DNA of 64,000 nucleotides from PALSA-693 sp963834725 (GTDB lineage Bacteria > Actinomycetota > Acidimicrobiia > Acidimicrobiales > Palsa-688): contig CAWICN010000001.1 in assembly GCA_963834725.1 (NCBI GenBank), positions 248,001-312,000 on the forward strand. The letters are read 5' to 3'. The position numbers and the translations under genes are program-made. The notes beneath the pieces were generated by a model. It did no database searches. It had not been told where the DNA came from and saw only the letters and a list, made by a program, of their open reading frames with translations. Below, one piece after another: positions 1 to 8,050 of the stretch. Positions within the stretch are counted from its first letter, which is position 1, and the number at the start of each line of letters is the position of its first letter.

Positions 1-1
1 C

Positions 2-112
2 AACATCGTCGACACGACGAAGGTTGGCGCCAGCCGGACGGGCTTCGGCTTCGGCCCCCATCCGGCCTCGCCGGCGCCCCCAACCGCACCAGCGACCCAG
101 TCGGCCCTTTAG
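2..112 (+). CDS. C-terminal tail of an unidentified protein (partial)
   Basis: An open frame enters from the left edge, runs 36 codons and stops with TAG at 110-112. Its start, NIVDTTKVGASRTGFGFG, looks like ordered protein; the rest is Pro/Ala-rich. The N-terminus lies outside the window and I do not recognise the family. At this GC content a 36-codon frame can also be chance, so this is a weak call. Confidence 0.3.
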   Translation, partial: NIVDTTKVGASRTGFGFGPHPASPAPPTAPATQSAL

Positions 113-166
113 GCTCCGCGAAAGGGTGTGGCCTCCGGCCGAGAGCTCACCGGCCGGGCCGGGCCC

Positions 167-352
167 TCAGCGCTTTGCTCCCCACAGCAACCAGCGGACC
201 CAACCGCCCGACCGACGTAGCTCTTCCCGGGCCTGAGCGAGCTCCGCCTCGATCAGTTGCCGTTGCTCAGGAGGGGGGTCGCCGCGAAGCTGCTCCTCGA
301 GATGGGCGATCCGTTGACGGAGCCAATGGCGGCCGTCGATCACACCCGGCAT
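167..352 (-). CDS. small coiled-coil hypothetical protein (61 aa)
   Basis: A 61-residue protein starting MPGVIDGRHWLRQRIAHLEE. Residues 8-50 have a charged heptad-like pattern (HLEEQL, IEAELAQAREEL) typical of a short amphipathic helix or coiled coil, and the tail GGWVRWLLWGAKR is aromatic and basic, as in peptides that sit on a membrane surface. The frame stays open for 200 further codons upstream, but that part is low-complexity repeat translation and is not thought to be coding. Function unknown. The gene lies downstream of the citrate synthase on the same strand, about 450 bp away. Confidence 0.45.
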   Translation of the reverse strand: MPGVIDGRHWLRQRIAHLEEQLRGDPPPEQRQLIEAELAQAREELRRSGGWVRWLLWGAKR

Positions 353-535
353 GGGCACCAGCGTACGTGGCCCGCGCCGGGTAGGGGCGGCGTAGCTCTT
401 GAACAGCGCTCCCGGGGAAGGTGAGGACTGCCGGGGGACCCGTACGACCCGTCTTTCTCCTGCCGGCCCCCGGCGCAGAGCGATGAGACGGCGGTGCAGG
501 CGAGAAGGATGGCGGGAAGAGGGATGGCGGGGAGA

Positions 536-602
536 GGACGGCGGCTGGCGAGGGACGGCGGCTGGCGAGGGACGGCGGCTGGCGAGGGACGGCGGCTGGC
601 GA
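536..602. repeat. 17-bp tandem repeat, four copies
   Basis: The unit GGACGGCGGCTGGCGAG is repeated head to tail at 536, 553, 570 and 587, the last copy one base short. Copies are identical. A shorter related run (ggatggcggg) precedes it. It lies in the non-coding stretch between the small coiled-coil ORF and the citrate synthase. Confidence 0.85.
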
Positions 603-717
603 CCCGCCCGTACCCGTTTTTCTGTCGCGAATCCGGCCCGGCTGAAGCTTTCTGAAGCGAAATCCGCCCAGTCGAAGGGGAAGGTGCTGCAGAAAAAGTC
701 GCCACAACCTCCACGCC

Positions 718-818
718 GGCAGTAGCTAGGGCACCCGGCATAACCAAAAGCACCCCCGGCAGTACCTAGGGCGCCGGCGGCAGCCAGGGCGCCCCGACCG
801 TAGCTAGGGCGCCCCCGG
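718..818. repeat. degenerate ~20-bp tandem repeat after the citrate synthase
   Basis: About five imperfect copies of a unit like GGCAGTAGCTAGGGCGCCCC start near 718, 738, 758, 780 and 799. The core TAGCTAGGGC recurs at 723 and 801, with TACCTAGGGC at 763 and CAGCCAGGGC at 781. The stop codon of the citrate synthase (804-806) lies inside the last unit, so the array seems to begin at the 3' end of the gene and expand outward. No stem-loop role is evident. Confidence 0.5.
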
Positions 819-1961
819 CACCGGTTCGGGCGGTGGCGGACCCACATAGCGGGCCGCCGGGCGGATGATCTGCCGCGCCGCGGCTTGCTCAGCGATGTTG
901 GCGCACCACCCGATGACGCGGCTGACGGCGAACGTCGGCGTGAACAGCTCACGAGGAAGACCGCAACGATCCATCACCACACCGGCATAAAACTCGACAT
1001 TGGTGTAGAGAGGGTTCGCCGGCTTCAACTCGGCCAGCACCCTGAGCACCGTCTCTTCGATCTCTTTGGCCAGCCGCACCACGTCGCCGCCGAGCGATTC
1101 GGCCACCTCACGGAGTAAACGGGACCGCGGGTCCTCAGTCCGGTATACGGCATGACCGAATCCCATGATCCGATCGCCCCGGGTGACCGCTTCGCGAATG
1201 TACGGCTCGGCACGAGCGGACGTGCCGATGGCATCGATGGTGTCCAGGGCCCGGCTCGGGGCCCCCCCGTGCAGCGGTCCTGACAGCGCCCCGATCGCTC
1301 CGACCACGGCCGCGGCGGCGTCGGCGCCGGTCGAGGTAATCACCCGGGCGGTAAAAGTCGACGAGTTGAAACCGTGGTCGACCGTGAGGATCAGGTATTG
1401 CTCCAGCGCTCGAGCGAGGGCCGGGTCGGCCCGGCGGCCGGTGACCATCCAGAGGTAATTGGCCGCGTGATCCAGCTCGGCGTCCGGCTCGATTGGATCT
1501 TGGCCGGCTGCTAAACGGTGAATTGCGGCTACAAGGGTCGGCGTGGACGCGGCGAGCCGGATCAAGTCTCGCCGGGCCGAGGGGGCGTCCAGATCCCACA
1601 ACGGTTGCATGTCGTAGACCGCCCCTAACCCGGAGACGGCGGTGCGCAGCGCCGTCATGGGTCCGGCGGCCCGGGTCACGCGGGTGAGGGCGGGGAGCGC
1701 GTCCAGCAGCGTCGGGGGGAGCGAGCGAGCCTGGCGGACCTCGGCCGCAAAGCCTTGACGCGTGGTGATATCGCCCGGCAGGGAGCCATCCAACAAAAGC
1801 TGCCAGACCTCCTCCAGGCTGCGCCGGCGAGCCAACTCGGTGGCCGAGTACTGCCGATAATGGTAAAAGCCCTCTAGACCGCGCACATCACCGATCTCGG
1901 TGTCGGTGACCGCCACGCCCTTGAGGCCGGCTGGGATGGGAAGCGGGGTTGTCGTGGTCAC
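804..1961 (-). CDS. citrate synthase family enzyme
   Basis: About 385 aa, the usual length for a bacterial type I citrate/2-methylcitrate synthase, which condenses acetyl-CoA or propionyl-CoA with oxaloacetate in the cytoplasm. The catalytic histidine motifs are present: SGPLHGGAPSRALD and GFGHAVY. The third active-site motif reads NVEFYAG, with Glu where classical enzymes have Asp. The longest frame begins with TTG at 1997, but GTG at 1961 is preferred: it starts VTTTTPLPIPAGLKG and has AGAGGTG about 10 nt upstream, while the extra 12 residues do not look like citrate synthase. It is divergent from the HTH-citrate synthase at 2007 with only 45 bp between starts, so the two share a control region. 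Confidence 0.9.
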   Translation of the reverse strand: MTTTTPLPIPAGLKGVAVTDTEIGDVRGLEGFYHYRQYSATELARRRSLEEVWQLLLDGSLPGDITTRQGFAAEVRQARSLPPTLLDALPALTRVTRAAGPMTALRTAVSGLGAVYDMQPLWDLDAPSARRDLIRLAASTPTLVAAIHRLAAGQDPIEPDAELDHAANYLWMVTGRRADPALARALEQYLILTVDHGFNSSTFTARVITSTGADAAAAVVGAIGALSGPLHGGAPSRALDTIDAIGTSARAEPYIREAVTRGDRIMGFGHAVYRTEDPRSRLLREVAESLGGDVVRLAKEIEETVLRVLAELKPANPLYTNVEFYAGVVMDRCGLPRELFTPTFAVSRVIGWCANIAEQAAARQIIRPAARYVGPPPPEPVPGAP

Positions 1962-2006
1962 GTCACCTAGCTTGACACCTCTATCTATATGAATCAATAT
2001 TGATCA
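1962..2006. promoter_or_regulatory. shared divergent control region between two citrate synthase genes
   Basis: This is the only sequence between the two divergent starts and is AT-rich against a GC-rich background. A good -35-like TTGACA lies at 1972-1977 on the plus strand. The motif TTGAT occurs twice on the minus strand, in TTGATCAATATTGATT, and includes the palindrome TTGATCAA (2000-2007). No ribosome binding site precedes the ATG at 2007, so that mRNA may be leaderless. Any regulator bound here would cover both promoters. The exact -10 boxes are not certain. Confidence 0.55.
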
Positions 2007-3311
2007 ATGATCCATAAGCGACTGACTTCTGCGGAGGCCGCCGCCCGGCTCGGCGTGAAGCCGGCCACGGTGTACGCCTACGTCAGCCGGGGTCTCCTGT
2101 CTCGCCTTCGTACGCCGGCGGGGAGCACGTTCGACCCGCAGGAGGTCGCTCGCCTGGCCCGGTCGTCGCGTCCACAGTCGGTGCAAGGCCCGCGTACGGA
2201 CGAGACAGCCGGCGACGGCGGTGCGGGCGGCCGGGGTCGTCGACGAGGACCTGGTCGCAACGATGCCAACGATCCGATCTTCGTTACCGAGCTGACCCTG
2301 ATCGAGGGTGGCCGCTTGTTTTACCGGGGGCTCGACGCGGTGGAACTGAGCCGGTCCCGTACCTTCGAGGAGGTAGCCGAATGGCTGTGGACCGGGCAAT
2401 GGCCTTCCGATGCGGTCGCCTGGGAAGCCCCGCCGGCGGCGGCCACGGCTGTGAGGTCGGTGCTGCGATCGGTCCGGACGATGAGCCTGCCGGTGGAGAA
2501 GTTCATGATGGCGGTGGCGGCGGCCGCCCTCACGGACCAGTTGCGCCACGATCTCAGCGCCGCGGCCGTGCCGATCGTGGGCCGCGGCCTGCTGGCGACC
2601 CTGGTCGAGGCCTTGCCGCGGGTGGCTTCGGGCCCTTCGACGCGGCGTCGAGACCTGTCGATCAGTGGCCGGCTATGGCCCCGATTGAGCCGTTTGGCTA
2701 TTACTCCCGGACGGAAGGCGGCCCTGGAGGCGGCGCTGGTGCTCTCCGCCGATCACGAGCTCGCGCCGTCGACCCTGGCGGCCCGGGTGGCGGCTGCCTT
2801 TCGAGCTGACCCATATGCCGTCGTCAGCACCGGATTAGGACCGGCCAGCGGCAGCTGGCGGAGCGGCAGCAGCGGCGCGCCGAGCGAGGTCGAAGGGCTG
2901 CTGAGGGAGGCCGAGGGCGGAGGAGACCCGGAAGCGGCGATCGGAGCTCGATTGCACCGTACCGGTGCCGTGGTCCACGGGTTTGGCATGCCGCTATACC
3001 CCGCTGGAGACCCGCGGGGTGCGGAGTTGCTGTCGCGTTTGGCCGAGGTCGAAGGTCGAGGGAGCCGCCAGGAGCTGGTCGAACGGGTCCTGGCCATCGG
3101 GCAGGCCAGGGGGTTTCCGCCGCCCAACGTCGACCTGGGGCTGGGAGCGCTGGCCTTCTGCGCAGAGATGATCCCCGGCGCCGGCCAGGCGATCGCCACC
3201 TTCGGAAAGGTGGCTGGCTGGCTGGCCCACGCCATGGAGGAGTACGCCCAGCCGACCCGGTTCAGGACCAGGGCCGCTTATATCGGCTCGGCACCCGCCA
3301 CGGTTGTCTGA
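2007..3311 (+). CDS. helix-turn-helix/citrate-synthase fusion protein, probably catalytically inactive
   Basis: A 434-aa protein. Residues 1-50 are a MerR/excisionase-like DNA-binding domain (LTSAEAAARLGVKPATVYAY, wing TPAGSTFDPQEVARLA). Residues 50-85 are a Gly/Arg linker and 88-434 a citrate synthase fold (FVTELTLIEGGRLFYRGLD at its start). The first catalytic histidine segment, SGPLHGGAPSRA in the neighbour, is SGSWRSGSSGAPSE here, and the second, GFGHAVY, is GFGMPLYP, so both histidines appear replaced. The Asp of NVDLGLG is kept. HTH-citrate synthase fusions are known in Actinobacteria; loss of both histidines suggests a ligand-sensing regulator rather than an enzyme. Its stop overlaps the end of lgt convergently by 34 bp. 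Confidence 0.85.
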   Translation: MIHKRLTSAEAAARLGVKPATVYAYVSRGLLSRLRTPAGSTFDPQEVARLARSSRPQSVQGPRTDETAGDGGAGGRGRRRGPGRNDANDPIFVTELTLIEGGRLFYRGLDAVELSRSRTFEEVAEWLWTGQWPSDAVAWEAPPAAATAVRSVLRSVRTMSLPVEKFMMAVAAAALTDQLRHDLSAAAVPIVGRGLLATLVEALPRVASGPSTRRRDLSISGRLWPRLSRLAITPGRKAALEAALVLSADHELAPSTLAARVAAAFRADPYAVVSTGLGPASGSWRSGSSGAPSEVEGLLREAEGGGDPEAAIGARLHRTGAVVHGFGMPLYPAGDPRGAELLSRLAEVEGRGSRQELVERVLAIGQARGFPPPNVDLGLGALAFCAEMIPGAGQAIATFGKVAGWLAHAMEEYAQPTRFRTRAAYIGSAPATVV

Positions 3312-4171
3312 GTGTCCTCCTGCGGACGGACTGTTCCTCGCGTCCCCGGGGGAAGCGGGTCTCCGGCGCAGTCCTCGCCGGGGCGAGCGCGCCCCCATAC
3401 CAGCAGTACTGCCGCCGACGCCACGAACACCAGGATGCTTATCCAGTCGTTGAGACGAAGACCGAGATATTTGTGTGCGTGGTCGATGCGCAGGTACTCG
3501 GTCCAGAAGCGGCCGAAGGTGTAGAAGGCCGCATAGGCTGCGATGAGATACCCGCGACGGATCCGGAACCGGCGCTCGACCCACAGCACCAGGCCCAGCA
3601 CGATCAGATCCCAGATGCACTCGTAGAGGAAGGTGGGCTGAAAAGTGGAATGAGGCGGGTAGGGCGCCGCCGGATTGTCGATCTTTACCGCCCACGGCAA
3701 CCTGGAGGGCCGCCCATACAGCTCCTGGTTGAAATAGTTGCCCCAACGCCCGATGGCCTGAGCGAGGGCGAATGCCGGTGCGACGCAATCGAGCATTGGC
3801 CGGGCCGGCAGGTGGTGCCGCCGAGCGCCGAGATAGCCCCCTGCGATCCCCCCGACAACGGCGCCCCAGATGCCGAGGCCTCCCTGCCAGATTTCCAGGG
3901 CCCGATACGAGTGACCTGCGGTGTCGACCCCCCAGCTCGTGATGAGGCTGTACACCCTCGCCCCTATCAGCCCACCGGGAACGCCCCAGAGTGCGATGGT
4001 GGGCATGATCCCGGAAGCGCCGCCGATCTTCTCCCACCGTCGTTGCGAGAGCCAGATAGCGGCGGCGATGGCGACGGCGATCAGAAGTCCATAGACATGG
4101 AGGCGAAGCGACCCGATGCTCAACCCGTTAGCAGATGGGCTCGGCAGGTAGGCGGGGAAGGGCGCAACCAT
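3278..4171 (-). CDS. lgt: prolipoprotein diacylglyceryl transferase
   Basis: A 297-aa polytopic membrane protein that moves diacylglycerol from phosphatidylglycerol onto the lipobox cysteine of prolipoproteins, the first step of lipoprotein maturation. The Lgt signature is clear: IGRWGNYFNQELYGRP. The N-terminal segment LHVYGLLIAVAIAAAIWLS, the conserved GGLIGARVY loop and the YLRIDH segment near the end also fit. About seven membrane segments are visible. The start ATG at 4169-4171 gives the expected N-terminus. The C-terminal 40 residues are polar and variable. It looks intact and chromosomal. Confidence 0.95.
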   Translation of the reverse strand: MVAPFPAYLPSPSANGLSIGSLRLHVYGLLIAVAIAAAIWLSQRRWEKIGGASGIMPTIALWGVPGGLIGARVYSLITSWGVDTAGHSYRALEIWQGGLGIWGAVVGGIAGGYLGARRHHLPARPMLDCVAPAFALAQAIGRWGNYFNQELYGRPSRLPWAVKIDNPAAPYPPHSTFQPTFLYECIWDLIVLGLVLWVERRFRIRRGYLIAAYAAFYTFGRFWTEYLRIDHAHKYLGLRLNDWISILVFVASAAVLLVWGRARPGEDCAGDPLPPGTRGTVRPQEDTQTTVAGAEPI

Positions 4172-4241
4172 CGGGCGACCAGCGTAGATCCCACCACTCT
4201 TCCAGCGGTCGCGGCGTCGGTGCTAGGGTTCGATGCCACCC

Positions 4242-4315
4242 GGGCGCATAGCTCAGTCGGTTAGAGCGCATGCATGACGCGCATGAGGTCGGGGGTTCGA
4301 TTCCCTCTGCGCCCA
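4242..4315 (+). tRNA. tRNA-Val(GAC), island integration site
   Basis: Full cloverleaf: acceptor GGGCGCA/TGCGCCC, D-arm GCTC/GAGC, anticodon stem CATGC/GCATG with loop ATGACGC (anticodon GAC), variable AGGTC, and T-arm GGGGG-TTCGATT-CCCTC. Discriminator A at 4315; CCA is not encoded. The 3' half from 4271 is repeated exactly at 53312-53358, which marks it as the attachment site of the adjoining integrative element. Confidence 0.93.
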
Positions 4316-4317
4316 CC
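4271..4317 (+). repeat. attachment site, left copy (attL)
   Basis: A 47-bp sequence from the anticodon arm to two bases past the tRNA discriminator, identical to 53312-53358 in the same orientation. Integration into the 3' end of a tRNA that regenerates the gene is the hallmark of tyrosine-integrase elements; the decayed integrase lies 17 bp to the right. Confidence 0.9.
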
Positions 4318-4333
4318 GTTCTGACGAGGACTT

Positions 4334-5554
4334 TTACCGATCTTCTGGCGGTTTCGGCTGTGGATAAATTCTGGCGTGCGCGCTACGTGCGCGAACGGTT
4401 GTGTGCGAACGGTTTTGGTTGGTGCCCGCCAACAGCGGCTCCATGCGCGTCGCAGCCTCGGCGATGGGGCGCACCTTGTGCCGGTAGTGGCGGTACAGCG
4501 TGCGGGGGTCGTCGCCCAGCAGGTCGGCGACTTCTTCGATGCTGGCTCCACCGTCGAGGAGCAGCGACACCGCGCTGTGGCGGAGGAGGTAAGGGAAACT
4601 GGCGTCGTCGACGCCGGCCCGCTTTGCGATGCGGGCGAAAGTGCGCCACACCCTCGACGGGTCGAGCGGCGTTCCCGCGTGGGACGGGAAGACGAGACCA
4701 TGCTCCTTCCACTGCGAACCGGCGGCGAGGCGCTCCTCGAGTTGGCGCTTGCGGTGCGCCTTGAGAGTCTCAACGGCGGTCGGCGGGAGGGCGATGGTGC
4801 GCCGGCCGTCCTTCGAACGCTTGACCTCCGCGGTTCACCCGGCCATCGGGCCCTCGCTTCATGGCGCCGGAGACGGTCAAAGTCTTGGGCTGGCCGTCGA
4901 AGTTCACGGACCACAGGGGCCCGGTTAGCTCGCCGGGTCGGAGTCCCGCTGATAGGCCGATAACGATGAGCGCCTCCAGGCGCTCGCCTCCGGCGGCGTC
5001 CAGCAACGCGCCGGCCTCCTCGGGGGTAAGGGATCGCCGCTTGGCTGACTGCCTCGTGCGCGGCATTACGGCCAGGGCCGCCGCGTTGCGGGCGACGAGG
5101 CCTCGCCGTTCGGCGTGGCGCAGGGCGTCGGCGAGAATCGTTCGAATGCGTGAGACGTGAGTGCGGGCCAGGCCGCCTCCGCCTTGGAAACCAGGAACTG
5201 GTCGACCATTTCTGCGGTCAGCTTGTCCAGCTTTACCGCACCGAGCGCTGGGTCGACATGGACCCGGACGATCTGGGCGTAGTTGGCTCGAGTGTTGTCG
5301 GATGCGACCCGGCCGTCGATGACTGTCTTCAGCCGGTGCTCCAGCCACTCGCTGACGGTGACCTTTGCGCCAGCGGGATCCAGCCACGTGCCACGACTGA
5401 TGTCCGCTTCGATGCTGGACAACCATGCCTGGGCGTCTCCTTTGGTTCTGAAGGTGCCGGGCGCCAGGCGGTGGCGGTCCTTGTGCCAGTACGACGCCTG
5501 GTAGCGCTCGGACGGAAGTTTGCGGATGCTTCCAAAGTGGCGCCGAGACGGCAT
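4334..5554 (-). pseudogene. tyrosine integrase of the island, two frameshifts
   Basis: Three consecutive frames together give a normal integrase of about 400 aa. The first frame (5554 to about 5190) holds an AP2-like arm-binding domain (FGSIRKLPSERYQASY) and the start of the SAM-like core-binding domain. The second (about 5190 to 4835) has VSRIRTILADALRHAERRGL and the catalytic arginine region GLSAGLRPGELTG. The third (about 4835 to 4334) has LLRHSAVSLL, ADLLGDD and the tyrosine region LYRHYRHKV. Each change of frame needs only a single-base indel. The start ATG at 5554 lies 4 bp after the toxin stop codon. The gene ends 17 bp from attL. Confidence 0.85.
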
Positions 5555-5558
5555 GGCG

Positions 5559-5924
5559 TTACTCCGTGGCCTTGGGATGGCCGACTGAGGCGTACGTCAG
5601 CCACACGGTTCGTTGATCAGGATCGGGGCAGTACCAGACGCGGCCCGCGCCGGTGACCTCGTACTGCCACTGCTCAAGTTCTTTGTCACCCACGTCGCGG
5701 CGTCCGAGCTTGTCTCGAAGTGGGTGCTGGCGCTTGTCCCGCCGCAGTGGGTCCGTCCGAAGCTGCTGCCAGCAGTCTTTCGTCGGGCCAGGCGCGTGGC
5801 GGCCCAGCTCCTCCTAGCCGTCGACGGCGTCACCAGTTGCTTACAGCACGTCCCATTCGCCTCTGGCCGGTGGGGGAGCGACCCGCTCGCCTCGTCGTGG
5901 GGGTGTTCGCTGCTTGGTGGTCAC
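5559..5924 (-). pseudogene. RelE/ParE-like toxin with two in-frame stop codons
   Basis: One continuous 121-residue frame, broken only by TAA at 5841-5843 (codon 28) and TAG at 5814-5816 (codon 37). The N-terminus TTKQRTPPRRGERVAPPPA and the C-terminus LEQWQYEVTGAGRVWYCPD...TYASVGHPKATE are those of an actinobacterial RelE-like mRNA-interferase family. The TAG falls where I recall a Trp in relatives (AVDGWEEL), so TGG to TAG is the likely change. The GTG start at 5922-5924 overlaps the antitoxin stop (GTGA), the usual coupling of antitoxin-toxin pairs. Both lesions are substitutions, so indel-type assembly errors do not explain them. Confidence 0.75.
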
Positions 5925-6379
5925 GGTGGCGAGACGCGCTTACCCGACGGCTTCTTAACCGGCCGGCTAAGCCGGTCGGCCAGCTCGGGATCGGCCATTA
6001 TCGCCGCGGTACTACGCCAGCTGGCGATAAACGTCTCGAGGGGAGCGAAGGTGCCGAGTTCCTCGCAGTCCTGGATCACGGTCGGCAACTCAGTCACGAA
6101 CTCTTTGCGGCCTTCCTTGCTGAGGTAGCTCGTCCACGCCAGTGCTTCACCGACGGCCGTCGCAAGATCCCCTTCGGGGATGTGCTTCACCATCTGGGCT
6201 AGGAGCCTGGCGAAGCCTGCAAGCTCGGAAAAACCGCTGGCTCGGCTGAGAACCAAGTCGGGAGCGTTTCGTCGGCGGAGCACGATGCGACCCTGTTCCT
6301 CCACGGCGGACGCCACGCGGGTGGGCTGCTGGAGCAGATCTGAGAACGAGAACTCAGCAACGGAAGGCATGATCAACAT
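5921..6379 (-). CDS. Phd-like (prevent-host-death) antitoxin
   Basis: A 152-aa protein starting MLIMPSVAEFSFSDLLQQPT; the next ATG (6370) is an alternative start. The N-terminal third (FSFSDLLQQPTRVASAVEE...IVLRRRNAPDLVLSRA) matches the Phd/YefM fold that binds DNA and neutralises RelE-type toxins. The C-terminal half is helical and would wrap the toxin. It precedes and overlaps the broken toxin gene, and a perfect 16-bp palindrome lies just upstream, as expected for an autoregulated pair. The antitoxin is intact while its toxin is not. Confidence 0.75.
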   Translation of the reverse strand: MLIMPSVAEFSFSDLLQQPTRVASAVEEQGRIVLRRRNAPDLVLSRASGFSELAGFARLLAQMVKHIPEGDLATAVGEALAWTSYLSKEGRKEFVTELPTVIQDCEELGTFAPLETFIASWRSTAAIMADPELADRLSRPVKKPSGKRVSPP

Positions 6380-6390
6380 AGTAGCCGACC

Positions 6391-6406
6391 TTTGAAGTAC
6401 TTCAAA
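6391..6406. promoter_or_regulatory. perfect 16-bp palindrome, probable antitoxin operator
   Basis: TTTGAAGTACTTCAAA is its own reverse complement and lies 12 bp upstream of the antitoxin start. Phd-type antitoxins repress their own operons by binding such short palindromes. It is AT-rich in a GC-rich region. Confidence 0.7.
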
Positions 6407-6432
6407 ACTAGATGCGCGGGGTCCGATTCGGA

Positions 6433-7640
6433 TCACGTCGGCCTCGCTCGCCCCTCACGTGGGTTCTGCGGAGCCTGGTGATGTACGGCGACGCTTTCCG
6501 CAAACTGTTTGTTGGCGTCGGCGATCCGGTTGCCTTTGGCGATGTTGGCCCGCATGGCTTCGAGGTGGCGAATGTATTCGTCTTCGTCGAGGTTGGCCAG
6601 GATCTCGTGTTTCTCGATGTCGAGGACCAGGTCGGCGAGGGAGCGCAGGGTGTCTTGCAGTTCGGCCAGGCTGCCCTTGAAGTGTTTGCGGATGAGGTGA
6701 TGGGCGCGGAGCGGATCGAGGCGGAACTGTCCGAACAGGGTGGTGGTGTCGAGCGCTCGTGCGGCGGACAGCACCGGCAGGGGATCGGTGCTTCTGGCGT
6801 CACGGGTGCAACGCTGCCAGATGACCCCGGCCGCGAAGGCGGCGGCGGCCGGGTAGGGCGGGGTCGTGCCGGTGGCGTGCTGGTAGCCGCCAACGAACCA
6901 GTCGGCGTCGGGCCCCTCGGCAGGTTCGGGGGCATCGTCGGCCATCCATTGGCACGGGCCGTAGAGTCCCTCGACCCGCTCACCGAGGGCGTCGGCGGCC
7001 TCGTCCACTCCCGCCGCGACCAGCCCAATCGCCCGCCATCGACGTTGGAAGCCGAGCCTGGCGATGGCGATATCGTCCTCGAAAGAGCCGCCCGACAGCA
7101 GCACGTCGCCCTCTGGCGCTCGCTCGAAGGCAGCGGGACCTCTTCCCTGCGGGAAACTGATCGGGTGCAGGACCAGCCCGAGCCGCTGGGCTGCCGCTGC
7201 GGTCCCGTGGGCCACTTCCCGGCCGAACCCGGTGTCACCGTGGAGGAGGACGATCTCCGATCCGGCCCCGAGGCCATCGGCGACGAGCGTGTCGAGCACG
7301 GCGGCCAGGTAGGTGCCCGCGGGCGAGGGCAGGTTGACCACACGCCCGAACGCCGGCCGGGCCAGGCGGGCAGTGGCACCCCCGTGGTTCCAGACGACGC
7401 CGACGCTGGCGCGTGCCGCGGCCATCGCCGGTCCCGTGCCGTAGGGGCCGACAGCACATCGGGTCGGCGGGCCTCGGCGGTCGCCACCGCGGCCGCGGCC
7501 GAGGGGTGGGCGTCGATGACCTCCAGGGCTACTCCGGCGGTCCCGGCCCACCACTGCAGGGCGACCGCCCCACAGCGGCCGAAGCGGGCCAGCGGGCCCG
7601 ACAGCGGCGTGACCAGGAAGGCTTGAGGCGCGGGGCCGAA
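6433..7640 (-). pseudogene. periplasmic-binding-protein-like substrate-binding protein, frameshifted and chimeric
   Basis: The upstream frame (about 7640-7455) reads LVTPLSGPLARFGRCGAVAL, typical of a branched-chain-amino-acid type solute-binding fold. After a one-base deletion near 7455 the main frame continues VGPYGTGPAMAAARASVGVV through GSEIVLLHGDTGFGREVA and ends the fold at LFGQFRLDP. The last 85 residues (FKGSLAELQDTLRSLADLVL... to the stop) look like an unrelated helical protein, so the 3' end may be a fusion junction near 6715. No signal peptide is visible. The ligand cannot be told. Confidence 0.55.
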
Positions 7641-7756
7641 GCGCTGGACCGAACTAACGGGTGCGGGACCCCAGTCCTGCTCAGCGCCCCAAGTCCCTTC
7701 GCCATCTTCTTGGTGCCGGGCTCTTCTCAGTCCGGCAATACCGTGGCAGTTGGCAC

Positions 7757-8050
7757 TCAGGGCAGAGCGTTGACGATCTCGCGGTACTCGTCCTCGGTGA
7801 AGGCCCGGAGTGTCTCGGTGGTGACATTTCCGGCCGAGCCGATGGCAAGGGCCACCTTGGCCGCGGCCATTTCGTCGGAGGCCTCGCTGATAGTGATCAG
7901 GTCGTACCGGCCCATGGTCAGGTAGAAAGCCTTGAGTTCAGAACCAAAGGCTTTCAGAGTGTCCTTACCGGCCTCCAGGCGGGCTGGTCCCTCCTTGATG
8001 CTGGTGACACCCTGGTGGGTCAACTTGATTAGTGAGATGTAGGTGGGCAT
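7757..8050 (-). CDS. GYD domain protein
   Basis: A 97-aa intact protein beginning MPTYISLIKLTHQGVTSIKE with the motif FYLTMGRYDLITISEA that names the GYD family. These are small ferredoxin-fold proteins of unknown role, often near oxidoreductases. Start ATG 8050 is preceded by GGAGGTC. It stands alone between decayed DNA on both sides. Confidence 0.85.
   Translation of the reverse strand: MPTYISLIKLTHQGVTSIKEGPARLEAGKDTLKAFGSELKAFYLTMGRYDLITISEASDEMAAAKVALAIGSAGNVTTETLRAFTEDEYREIVNALP

Noticed and set aside
536..602. CRISPR array
   Set aside because: Units are 17 bp with no spacers and there are no cas genes in the window.
167..952. A 261-codon min-strand frame through the tandem repeats
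   Set aside because: Only its last 61 residues look like protein; the rest translates repeat DNA and the antisense end of the citrate synthase.
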